From Anomaloglossus baeobatrachus (taxonomy: Eukaryota; Chordata; Amphibia; Anura; Aromobatidae): a stretch of 64,000 nucleotides of DNA. Shown here piece after piece: positions 1 through 10,275 of the stretch. The notes under the pieces were generated by a model, which saw nothing but the letters and a program-made list of their open reading frames with translations, was not told the DNA's origin and did not search any database. Each line of letters begins with the position of its first letter. The stretch's first letter is position 1. Where the stretch lies: positions 529,573,008-529,637,007 of the forward strand of contig NC_134353.1 of assembly GCF_048569485.1 (NCBI RefSeq), in the 5' to 3' direction. Made by a program: the position numbers and the translations under genes.

Positions 1-93
1 CACGAGGGGTTGCTGTGTAACTGGTTCTCTTTACTCACAGTAGATGGTAATTGGTATCAGGAGGAAGGCTGGTATTCAACTCTGGTTCCCTTA

Positions 94-820
94 AGGTGGT
101 GTCACACACAGCGACAGCGACGGGACGTCGCTGCAACGTCACAGAAAATGACGATGTGTGTGACATCCAGCAACGAGCTGGCCCCTGCTGTGAGGTCGTT
201 GCTCGTTGCTGAATGTCCTGCTTCATTTTTTTGTCGTCGCTCTCCCGCTGTGAAGCACACATCGCTGTGTGTAACACCAAGAGAGCGACGAAATGAAGCG
301 AGCAGGGAGCAGGAGCCGGCGTCTGGCAGCTGCGGAAAGCTGTAACCACTGTAAACATCGGGTAACCAAGGGAAGACCTTTCCCTGGTTACCCGATATTT
401 ATCTTCGTTACCAGCCTCCGCCGCTCTTGCTGCTAGTGCCGGCTCCTGCTCTGTGCACATGTAGCTGCAGTACGCATCGGGTAATTAACCCTATGTGTAC
501 TGTAGCTAGGAGAGCAAGGAGCCAGCGCTAAGCAGTGTGCGCGGCTCCCTGCTCTCTGCACTGTGACATGTAGCTGCAGTACACATCGGGTTAATTAACC
601 CGATGTGTACTGTAGCTAGGAGAGCAAGGAGCCAGCGCTAAGCAGTGTGCGCGGCTCCCTGCTCTCTGCACATGTAGCGACGTTATGATCGCTGCTGCGT
701 CGCTGTGTTTTACAGCTAAGCAGCGATCATAACAGCGACTTACAAGGTCGCTGTTACGTCACAGAAAATGGTGACGTAACAGCGATGTCGTTGTCGCTGT
801 CGCTATGTGTGAACCCAGCT
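94..820. mobile_element. MITE with TTA target duplication (Harbinger-like by TSD)
   Basis: The ends are imperfect inverted repeats: AGGTGGTGTCACACACAGCG at the left, and AGCTGGGTTCACACATAGCG when the right end is read in reverse. TTA flanks both sides (91-93 and 821-823). Inside is a tandem duplication of about 120 bp (roughly 458-573 and 568-680) and the palindromic core GCACACATCGCTGTGTGT at 255-272. It has no coding capacity. A 3-bp TWA duplication is typical of PIF/Harbinger elements; the superfamily is inferred from that alone. Confidence 0.7.
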
Positions 821-823
821 TTA

Positions 824-1016
824 GTCCCAGTGCCGGGTTGATGACCTGGTGGCTTCCTTCCCCTGCACCTTTCTGAAGTTGGTGGGTCCCCGTGGCTTGG
901 AGCGTTTGGGGGCCCCCTCCTGTTTGTCTCTGGCCCATATGGTGAGCAGTGTGAACCCTGTAGGGTCGGTGTTCCATTCCGGTCCCTGGTTCTCCCGTTA
1001 CTGCTGGTGCCCCTAG
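824..1016. other. No gene seen; possible LTR-like fragment
   Basis: This GC-rich stretch lies between the first MITE and the poly-T start of LINE-B. It has no convincing reading frame. Its style resembles amphibian retroelement LTR sequence, but I found no second copy in the window. Confidence 0.2.
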
Positions 1017-1208
1017 ACTTTTTTTTAAACATATTTTATTTGATGTCAGCAAGCACATATCATCAACAAGAGAACATGTTGTTACATGCCATAAAATTTC
1101 TCCGGATTGTATAATGCTTCTGTTACATCATTTTCTTTTTCATTGTCACAACAATTTCATCTCCATAGAATTATCTTAACAATAATTTTCTTTAACTTAA
1201 CAAACTAA

Positions 1209-1799
1209 GGGGCACTTTGCACACTACAACATCGCAAGCTGATGCTTGCGATGCCGAGCGCGATATTCCACGCCCCCGTCGCAGCTGCAATATCTAGTGA
1301 TAGCTGCCGTAGCGAACATTATCGCTACGCCAGCTTCACATGCACTCACCTGCCCTGCGACATCACTCTGGCCGGCGAACCGCCTCCTTATTAAGGGGGT
1401 GGGTCGTGCGGCGTCATAGCGACGTCACATGGCAGGCGGCCAATAGTAGCGGAGGGGCGGAAATGAGCGGGACGTAAACATCCTGCCCACCTCCTTCCTT
1501 CTGCATAGCTGGCGTAAGCCGCAGGATGCAGGTAGGAGATGTTCCTCGCTCCTGCGGCTTCACACACAGCGATGTGTGCTGCCGCAGGAACGAGGAACAA
1601 CATCGTAACATCGGTCATTTCCAAATTATGGAAATGACCGACGCTACACTGATGATACGATTACGATGATTTTGCGCTCGTTAATCGTATCATCTAGGCT
1701 TTACACACTACGATGTCGAGAGCGACGCCGGAAGTGCGTCACTTTCGACATGACCCCACCGACATCGCACCTGCGATGTCGTAGTGTGCAAAGTGCCCC
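1209..1799. mobile_element. MITE with TAA target duplication, nested in LINE-B
   Basis: The terminal inverted repeats are about 28 bp and nearly perfect (GGGGCACTTTGCACACTACA against its complement ending TGTGCAAAGTGCCCC). TAA flanks at 1206-1208 and 1800-1802. LINE-B sequence resumes on both sides. An internal palindrome of about 58 bp at 1540-1597 carries the core CACACACAGCGATGTGTGCT. It has no coding capacity. Confidence 0.85.
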
Positions 1800-1960
1800 T
1801 AACATATTTGTTCAATTCAGTTGGTCCTTTGGATGCGCCCTATCTTTAGCGTCGCTAGTGTTCCTGCAATGTCTTCCAAACAATACCAAGCCGTGTGTTC
1901 AAATGTTTTAATTAACTGGGTGATTTCCGTCTGTGTGAAGCTTTGCTCAATAAATGTTCT

Positions 1961-2194
1961 CTACTTTTTGAAGAATCTTTTAGTGGACTTCTCCTTATGT
2001 TTCTCCAAATCCAGTTTGTCGTACATCATTATTGCTTTTAGGGTATCAACTATTTCTGTATTTCTCGGAGTCTGTCTTATCAGCCAATTCCTAAGTAGGC
2101 ATTTCTTAACTACTAGCAATACTGCGTGTATTACACCTGGAATGTGAGCACTTACTCTGTCAGTTTTCGTAGGGGCCTCTATACAGTGAAACAA
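1961..2194 (-). pseudogene. LINE-B ORF2 C-terminal fragment
   Basis: This frame reads through a LINE ORF2 tail: the residues LEKHKEKSTKRFFKK align by eye with LSNKEKLTKRFFETW of LINE-A2 ORF2. It lies between the nested MITE and nested LINE-A1, where the 3' end of LINE-B ORF2 should be. It is non-functional as a fragment. Confidence 0.6.
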
Positions 2195-2449
2195 ACAGGC
2201 CTGAGGGGTGACAGGTATAACTACTTTCTAAATCCTCAATATGTACGCCACCACTTCCTCTTATACCCCCCTCACCTGTGGGCATTCCCATATGCAGTGA
2301 AACAATTTTGCTTTATGGAGTCCGCACTTACAGCAATGGTCCAAGACATGCACTGGTGAGCTGCTATGTGGTATATTAAAGGCGTAAATTGCGTTGTGTA
2401 CTAGCTTGAATTGCATCTCCCTCTATTGTTCATTGATCATTACTTTCTT

Positions 2450-4626
2450 TTTTTTTTAAACATCTTTTTATTGAATTTTAACCGAATTTCTTTTACAATC
2501 TGCTCTTATACAAAGAGCATTCCATTGATGACATTATAATCAAAACAGTCCCGCCCACCCCTCCCCCCACTCTGCGTGCGACCAGAAGCAACTTAAAATG
2601 GTAACTTCTGTAATTGGTATGTGTCCATTGAGCAGTTCAAGAAGGCACCAAGAGGTCTGTCCAAACTGAGATTTAAGTCTATCCTTAAGCACTGTAGCCA
2701 AGTTAGGTATAAATAAAGACCATGTTTCAAAGAAACGCTTAGTCAACTTCTCCTTATTCGACAGTGCATCCAGCCAGTCCATTTTGAATATGAACATTAG
2801 TTTTGTTTGGATAAACGCTAGAGAGGGTGCTTCAGGATTTACCCAGAGATGTAGGATACTTTTCCTAGTGGCCGAGGCCCAAATAGTTAACATTGCCCTG
2901 GTACCTCTCGGAAGACTTTGTTGAGCCTCCTCCAACATGTTAAAAATCGCCCACTGTGGTGTCAGAGCAAACTGAATATTGTATGTATTTTGTAAGACTG
3001 AGTGAACGCTTCTCCATACTCCCTGTATCTGAACACAGTCCCATAAGTGGTGAAACATGTCAGTGTCTCTCATGCCACATTTAGGACAAGAGTATAAGGC
3101 ATTTGTGTCCATTTTTTATTGAATTTTTGGAGTAATGTATGCTCTATGTAGAATCATCAAGGCCATATCTGTGTAGCTACTGGACGAGAGAAATTTGCGT
3201 TGCAACAGCGTGGCTTGTAAAAAATCCTTTACCTCGAACTCTGGCATGTCTACCTTCCATTTTGCTGGACCCGTTGTTTTTCCCCTCCCATTTCCAAACT
3301 GTACGCAACATTGAATAAACCTGACTAGTCGAGGACGCCTGGCTTCTTGCCCTCCTAAGAAAGTTATCCACACTTCCTCCAAGATCTCCCTTTGGCTTGT
3401 CAACAAGATATTTTTGTGCCAAGCTACGCGCCTGAAGAAAAAGAAAAGGCTGACCTACAAAGGCTGGAAATCGGTGTGCCGCCTTCTCGTAAGAAAGCAA
3501 CGACCAATCAGGCTCCATTAGATCTGCAGCATAAGCACAACCCTGCATTGACAATGTTTCATAAATCCTCGGAGGGCGACCCTGGAGGAATCTCGGATTT
3601 CCAATAAAGGGTTGAAATGGGGAACTTGAAGTGTTAATTTTACCAAGTTTTCTCACCTTCCTCCACGTTTGTATAGTATGCCATAGTGTTGGATGATCCC
3701 CACCCTCACTTGGTATTTCCTCGTTTCTTAAATGCAGCAATGCTGTTAACGAGACTTGTGAACATAGCTGTTGTTCCAATTGTACATTGGCAAAGTGAGA
3801 TACTCCTCGCACCCAGTCCACCACATATCTCAAATTTGCTGCTAGATTATATCTGCCCAGATCTGGAAGATTTATGCCCCCTGCCCCTTTTGGTAATTGA
3901 AGCTTGATTAAGCTGATCCTCGTACGCCCCTTGTGCCCCCAAATGAATTTTCCAAAGGATGAATTTAGTAGCTTAATATCTGATTTGCATAGAAGCAACG
4001 GGAGAGTCTGAAATAAGAACATTATTTTGGGGAATGCTACCATTTTAATTAAGTGACATCGGCCCGAAAAGGATATTTTCAGATGTTTCCAAGATTGGAG
4101 TAGATGTATCAATGAATTTATAAGAGGCTTATAATTAATTTGAAAGGCCTTTCCAAAATTATTCAATGTGTTCATTATCTCTGGAATCGCTTGAGAGGGA
4201 TTGGCAATAAACAATAAAATATCATCGGCAAAAGCCAAAAGTTTAATTGTTGTCCCACCGACTCTCATGCCCTGAAATATTGCTAAATTATGTAGGGTCC
4301 TCAACATTGGGTCCAGAGCCAAATTAAACAATAAAGGTGACAAGGGACACCCCTGCCTCGTTCCCCTCTGTACCTCAAATGGCTCAGAGAATGTATTATT
4401 TATAGATAGTTTGATTTTGGGTTCTGTGTATATCATCTTGACTGCTTCGCAAAACCAGGATCACGCCTGACGACATGCCAAAAGATTATGTAAATAGGCC
4501 CAAGAGACCCTGTCGAAGGCCTTGTCCGCATCAAGGCTAACTACTATATGTTTGGTACATCTATGCTTCCTGCTATAAGAGATAGCCCCAATAGCCGTCC
4601 TGATGTTATAGGTGATGGATTTCCCG
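2450..4626 (-). mobile_element. LINE-A1: 5'-truncated L1/Tx1-like LINE inside LINE-B
   Basis: A minus-strand insertion starting with poly-T and AAACATCTTTTTATTGAA at the left, ending abruptly at the right. It is flanked by a 15-bp direct repeat, GATCATTACTTTCTT, at 2435-2449 and 4627-4641: a textbook target-site duplication from target-primed reverse transcription. The sequence is nearly identical to the 3' 2.3 kb of LINE-A2 (58245 to about 60567), so both belong to one young family. Confidence 0.93.
2540..4436 (-). pseudogene. LINE-A1 ORF2 3' part (RT to C-terminal zinc knuckle)
   Basis: This is the C-terminal half of ORF2: RT box RQGCPLSPLLFNLALDPM, then LLAFADDILLFIANP, a long connection region, and a C-terminal CPKCG...HHLWDC zinc-knuckle-like motif. 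Compared with LINE-A2 it carries an in-frame 144-nt internal deletion near 4150 (48 residues removed after NNFGKA), a 1-nt frameshift near 3290, and an in-frame TAA at about 3113-3115. It has also lost the normal stop codon, extending the frame by 28 codons to 2540. It is therefore inactive. It was broken at insertion (5' truncation) and has decayed slightly since. Confidence 0.85.
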
Positions 4627-5279
4627 GATCATTACTTTCTTAACAGATTCCAACCCCCTTAGAATTTTATCATAGATGTCCGGATCGCCTAGAGCAGTCT
4701 CCCATGTTTTAAATATTTGCTATCTCCAGGGGCTCTGTATTTGATCTCACAATCGGTATATGATCGAAAGGTATTCAAGTCCCGCTCCCTGACCAATCAA
4801 TACATCAAAACTCCCCTTCTTCTCAGCCTTCCCAACCTCTTTTACCACTGATGTGTAATGTCTTGTTATTTGTAAATATTGTAGGTAATGGTGATTTTCC
4901 AAGTTAAATTTTCCCAATACCTCCACCCAGCTCAGAACTCTCCCCTCCTCCATTTTCAGTAAATCACCCAACCTCCATATCCCCCTCTGCTTCCATCCTT
5001 GAAATAATTTGTTTTGAGACCCTTGAATAAAATTTGGATCCTCCCACAGCAGGGTAAATTTTGAAAGACAATAAGGGAGTCAATTTTCTCAGTGCTCTCC
5101 AGGCCCCCACCATGTCTTTTATTAAACAGCTCTGTTTCACATACGTTGGCATTTTATCTAGCTTCATATGTAATACTGCTACCAAGTTAAAAGGGCTTGT
5201 TAGCTCCCTCTCCAGCTGAACGTTAAAAAAAAAGGTTGTCCCATTGATCCAGTCTTTTATATGCCTGGCAAGCGCCGCT

Positions 5280-6710
5280 AAGTTGTACAATCTAATAATG
5301 GGTATTTGTACCCCACCATCTTTTTTTCTGTAGAGACAGCTTTGAGTAGGCTACTCTTGGTCTCTTTCCCTGCCATAAAAATTTCAAAAACGCTTTTTGC
5401 AACTTGTTGATATTGGTGTGTTTCAGCAGTAAGGGAATAGTTTGTAATGGATAGCGCAAACGGGAGAAGCTTAACATCTTTATCAGATGTGCTCTGCCAA
5501 ACAGGGACAGGGAAAGATTTTTTCACCTATCTAGCTCTTTAGTTATTTTTTCAAATACGTGTGGATAGTTAAGTCTATATAATGACATTGAGTCTCTGCC
5601 TATTTAATTCCTAAAAAAGTGATGTAGTGGGGGGCTATGGCTACTTCTATTCCCTCACCTTGCTTGTTTCCCAAGGGTGTCAAATATAGAATCTGACATT
5701 TACTAATGTTTATCCTGTAGCCTGAGATGGAGCCAAAGTATCCCAGTTTGTCTATTATGTTCTTTAGTTGGTTTTCTGGGTCTGACATAAATAAAAGCAT
5801 ATCATCTGCAAAGCAGGTTAGTTTTAGCTCTCTATTCCCAACCTTGATTCCTGAGAAATCTTCTGATTTTATTAAGTATTGGGCTAGTGGTTCAAGGGCT
5901 GAGTCAAACAGAAGAGGGGACAGGGGGCACCCCTGCCTACTCCCCTTCTGTAGTTGAAAAGGTTTTGACAGCCCATTGTTGAAATTCTAGCTTGAGGCAT
6001 AGCATAAAGTGCCTCCATATAGTTCAGAGAGTACCCATTATACCAAATTTATCCAATACTAGCCCTAACCAATGCCAATTTACGTTGTCAAAGGCCTTTT
6101 CAGCATCTAAGGCCAACAACGCAGTGTTCCCCCTTTATCACGCCCGGTCTTTTTGTTCCATTTAGTACCGTCAATACTGTGCGAATGTTGAACACTGCTG
6201 ACCTATTTCTAATGAACCCCACTTGATGTGGTCCCCCTATCGATGGGAGGATCAATGCTAGCCGGTCTGCCGGGATTTTAGAGATTGTTTTAATGTCTTG
6301 ATTTATCAGCGATATGGGCCTGTATGAAGAAGGGTCCGAGGGGTCTTTTCCTTGTTTATGTATCACCTTTATATACGCCATATGGCCAGACTGTAGTAGG
6401 ATTTTATTTTGGAGGGTGTGGTTGAAAACTTTTACAAAAGTGGACATAACATCTTCCTGTAGTATTTTATAAAATTCCCCCGTCATTCCATTGGGGACTG
6501 GGGCCTTGTTATTTTTAAGGTTTTTCACAACTGTTCTCACTTCCTCTTCTTTTATTGAGGCATTTAACATCTCCCTGTCCGATTCCGTAATTGTGGGTAA
6601 TGACAGATTGTTTAGGAAGTTGCCTCCTTCTGTGTCATTTGCTGGCCCTTGTTCATACAGTTTTTTTTTAGAATTCTCCAAATATGTCATTGACTTTCTT
6701 TGGGTCATTG
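5280..6710 (-). pseudogene. LINE-B reverse transcriptase remnant
   Basis: Several minus-strand frames together carry reverse-transcriptase features. At 6100-6708 are the LINE N-terminal fingers motifs KAPVPNGMTGEFYK, YRPISLINQDIK and HQVGFIRNRS. Near 5900 is RQGCPLSPLLF, near 5800 the catalytic-type box TCFADDMLLF, and near 5650-5750 INISKCQILYL. Frames change several times, so it is a pseudogene. Order and strand match the endonuclease piece upstream at 7.0-7.9 kb. Confidence 0.8.
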
Positions 6711-7023
6711 TGACTATCCCCAGATGGGTCCCTCAAATGAGTTATACTGTAGATGTTAAAGGAGTTATTCCCTTTGCCATTCATGCCAGAAGCGAACCTG
6801 CCTTGTTCCTGAATCTAAAATAATGTGATGCAATTCTCTGGCCTCTTATCCTCTCTGGCATGTCCACTCACAAGTCAAATTCTGCTTTCTCTTTTATCCA
6901 CTTGTTCTTATTACCAATAGATGGATTATGTAGTTTGTGTATGCTTCTCTGGTCCTTCTGCTGGCTTCAGTGTATGCTTTAGCTGTTTTATTTTGCAATG
7001 CTTTCCACATATCCCCTTATTCT

Positions 7024-7886
7024 TCACCTTACTACTGCCTTAGCTGTGTCCCAGTATAAATGTGAGTTCTCCTCATGCTCCTTATTATCCCATGTGTATT
7101 CCTGCCACCACATTTTCACCAGTTTTTGGAAATTCTCATCTTGCGCTAAGTGTGAAGGGAATCTCCACAGTATGTCTGTAACTTGGGGTAGGTTTCTTCT
7201 AGATCTAGGAGTAATGGGTCGTGATCTGATATCACCAGATCTTTTATATCGATCATCCTCAATTTGTTGAGTAGACCCTGTGTTAGTAGAAAATAATCCA
7301 TCCTGGACCATGTGTTATGGCCGTGGGAGAAATGAGTGTACTCTCGGTCTGCTGGGTGTAAGTTTCGTCAAGCATCTATTACGCTAGTATGTTCTGTGAA
7401 CGTATCCAGCACCCTGTCATATGTCCTGGCTACCATGCATTTGTGTCCTGTGGCCGACCTATCTTCTTTTACGTAGATTACCGTATTGAGATCCCCTCCT
7501 ATTATTATGTTCCTCTCAGGGTCCTCCAAAACCTGCCTCTCCAACTCCTGGAAGAAAATCTTATTACTCTCATTTGATGCATATATATTATAGATTTTGA
7601 GTCGTCCACATGGGGTATCAAGCAAAGCTTTTTGTACTCTCCCATCTCCATCATTTTCCTGTGTTATTACCTTACAATTTGCTTGCATATGTAGTTTTAA
7701 CACACCAGCTTTATTATTTTGGGCTGAGGATCCCATCACTTCCCCCACCCACATTTTGCACATTCTGGTGAAATCCTGAATTTTCAAATGAGTCTCCTGA
7801 AGTAAGGCAATATCTACTTTAAGCTTCTTTAAGTGCCTCAATATCATACGTCTTTTGTGTGGTGACTGCAGCCTTTCACGTTCCAT
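7024..7886 (-). pseudogene. LINE-B endonuclease remnant
   Basis: The minus frame at 7368-7886 shows LINE apurinic/apyrimidinic endonuclease motifs: VDIALLQETHLK (catalytic-type Glu), YNIYASNE and IIIGGDLNTV. The 7024-7311 frame continues with a tail resembling LINE-A2 (YWDTAKAVVR against YWAASKAVVR). It belongs to the N-terminus of LINE-B ORF2 and is broken by frameshifts. Confidence 0.8.
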
Positions 7887-8117
7887 GACACAATTCGCAT
7901 CCTTATATACTACTTGAAATCTTACTTTTTATCCTATCTCAACTGAAACCTTCTTAAAACCTGTCCACTGAGTCTCTCTCTGGTGGTGCAAAAAAAAAAA
8001 GTCAATTAAACCAACAAACTAACACTGCTATCCTATACCCCTTGTAGGAAAACACAGTTGCAGACTTCACTTTTTTTCCGCATATATGTAGGGACTCCTA
8101 CTGATCCCTCTTTCGCT

Positions 8118-8345
8118 CCTCAAAATATTTTGTGGTAGTAGTTTGTGGGTGGGGGAGTGTAGTTGGGGGAGTGGAGTGTGATTGTGGAGGGAGAGGGGGG
8201 CAGTTATGTGTGGGAGGGGTGTGTGTTTGGGTGATGGGATAATAAAGGGGTTGGGCAAGACAGGGAAAGAAGAAAAGAAAAAAAAAGAAAAGAGGGGGTA
8301 TGGAGAGGGACTGGGGGTGTCTGGGTTATGGTAGAGTTAACGCTT
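8118..8345. repeat. G-rich low-complexity tract
   Basis: Strongly strand-asymmetric GT/GGGA-rich sequence with many G3-G6 runs on the plus strand, followed by an A/G run. It lies in the presumed inter-ORF region of LINE-B. The G-run spacing would allow G-quadruplex folding on the plus strand; this is inference. Confidence 0.6.
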
Positions 8346-8419
8346 TCAGGCCCACAACATGAACTCCAGACCCCCATACGAATCCCCCTCCCCCATCGCT
8401 CCTTTACAAACAGCATCAA

Positions 8420-8715
8420 CACTCCACATTAAACATCAGCAATTTTGCCCCTGTATGGGCTATTTTATGTCCTCCCCCCGATTTTGCAAAAGTCTTGTCC
8501 ACATAACTTCTTGCCTGAACAGGGGCCATAAATGTCTCTGTACCTCCTCCTGGGACAAAGATTTTAAGGATGGCCGGGAACTGCAAAGCAAATTTTATCT
8601 TCTTTCTGAAAAGCTTTGTGCAGACATCGCTGAACGCTCTTTTTTTCTTTGTGACCTGCGCCGAATAGTCACTAAATATCAGACACGCATTATCTTGGCT
8701 GGGTATCAAAATTAG
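8420..8715 (-). pseudogene. LINE-B ORF1 C-terminal domain remnant
   Basis: The minus frame contains LIFSDYSAQVTKKKRAF, which matches by eye the LINE-A2 ORF1 segment LLLFQDYSAALTTRRKAF, followed by FALQFPAILKI against FSLLYPAVLRF. This is the C-terminal domain of an L1 ORF1 RNA-binding protein. The upstream part is absent, which places the 5' truncation of LINE-B near 8740. Confidence 0.65.
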
Positions 8716-8774
8716 GGGGATAATTATTGAATTAAATAAAAAAAAACAAAAAAAAAAAAAAAACAAGCAGCATG

Positions 8775-9290
8775 GGGTCCCTCTTATTTTGATACATAGC
8801 CAAGATAGGCGTACGGCTGGGGTCTGCAGCCCAGCCTGTAGCCGTATGCTTTATCTGTGCTAGGTATCATGGGACCCTACCCCAATTTTTTTATTTATTT
8901 TTTATTTTTAGACCCACAGACCAAACTGTGTTTGGTTAAAGGCAGACGCTGTCACACAGGCTGGGGGAGTAGCTGACTGCAATCAATTACAGATGTTAGT
9001 GGGCGGGGGAAAGCATTGAATATGCAATGAAGGTAATGTACAGGAAGTGAAGGAGTGGGAGCGTGCAGCCACACCGGTGATTCGGTAAATATTGCACGCC
9101 TGCTCCCATCCCCCTATCCTTTCCACCACCATTTTTAAGTGCCGGATTCTGGTCCCCATAGATTTATACGGGGACCGGCATCCGGCCAGATACCCTGGAT
9201 CAACTCTGGTCCAGAACCGGGTTTTTTATTAACCCGCTGATCCAGGGTATCTGCAATAAGCCCATCACTACGGTGAAAAACTAAGACAAA
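8775..9290. repeat. Unclassified interspersed repeat fragment
   Basis: It contains inverted sub-repeats and pieces resembling the 52-kb palindrome arms (GTACGGCTGGGGTCTGCAG, GTATCATGGGACCC, a T-rich run). No coding frame. Sequence to 9606 shows nothing recognisable. Confidence 0.35.
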
Positions 9291-9606
9291 ACCACTAAAA
9301 AGAATGGACATGTTCATTCTTTGCATAATGCAGCAAAAACCAGGGCGGTTCACAAAACCGTCAGGAAAACACCGCAGGTGTTTTGTTTGTGTGTGCATGA
9401 CATTTCTGTAATATCATAGATTTTGCTAGGACTGTGCAGGCAGCGCTTCAATAGCATGGATTTGAATAAAACTAAGGCAAAAAAACATGCTAAAAATGGT
9501 GCAAAAATGCCCTGCGTGAATATAGCCTTAATGGGATTCTGGATTTTTTCTTTCTGTACACTGGTTCTGTTTACTCGCCCACTGGTGGTATTTTCTTTTC
9601 TCTTTT

Positions 9607-9665
9607 AAAATAAATAAATAAATAAAAAAATAATATAAATATATTTTATATATATATATATATAT
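9607..9665. repeat. AAAT / TA microsatellite
   Basis: A run of AAAT-type repeats passes into (TA)n. Simple sequence with no coding potential. Confidence 0.9.
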
Positions 9666-10273
9666 TAGAAAAAGAGAAAACGAGTTTTTAAGGTGCAAAG
9701 AGATAACAAGTTTTTATTAAACACAGGTGGGGGGAATCCAAACAGTCATTAAAAACATGTAAAAACATAAATGGCGGTTGTCCCCTACATTAGGGCATGG
9801 TACATGAATTTGATTGTTGATACATACAACATATGGACAGCACGTGCTTGATGGTGCAGAAAGGACACCTGGGTATTAGTACATACAGGCCACAAAGAAA
9901 AACAGTAACAGCACATCATTGGACAAGATTACTGAAAAATTCCATAATTGTCACAAGACCACAGAGTGTATCTGAATCAGGCATAACAAGCTTATATGTG
10001 CAAAGGCACTAAAAAGATATACTGCCTAGAGCACTCTCAGGTCATGCTGCCGATAAAGTACATAGCACTGTAAAGTTTGTAGCCATAATAAGGTTTCAAA
10101 GCCCCAGTCAGAGCCCACACACATGAAGCACAATGCAACAAGAGCCCATTACCAGTCCAACCACGTAAGGGGGAAAGGTCCGCCAGTCACTGCAGCCTCA
10201 GGAAGACCTACGTACGTTTCGATATTGCTTATATTAAATCTTCATCAGGGAGGAGGCAAGAGGTGTATATATA
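9666..10273. other. No gene seen
   Basis: AT-rich sequence with no credible reading frame. It ends in CTTCATCAGGGAGGAGG, a motif style common in amphibian interspersed repeats, just before the Tc1 element. I could not classify it. Confidence 0.4.
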
Positions 10274-10275
10274 TA

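Larger units (their letters stand above)
1017..8740 (-). mobile_element. LINE-B: old, degenerate L1/Tx1-like LINE, interrupted by two insertions
   Basis: A minus-strand LINE. Its 3' end is the poly-T at about 1018-1026, and its 5' end is truncated within ORF1 near 8740. Conserved pieces occur in the right order from right to left: ORF1 C-terminal domain (about 8420-8715), apurinic-like endonuclease (7024-7886), reverse transcriptase (about 5280-6710, with RQGCPLSPLLF near 5900 and FADD near 5800), and an ORF2 tail (1961-2194) ending in TKRFF as in LINE-A2. A MITE (1209-1799) and LINE-A1 (2450-4626) are nested in it. Many frameshifts and stops show it is old. It belongs to the L1 superfamily; Tx1-branch placement is inferred from the frog context and the C-terminal region. 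Confidence 0.85.
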
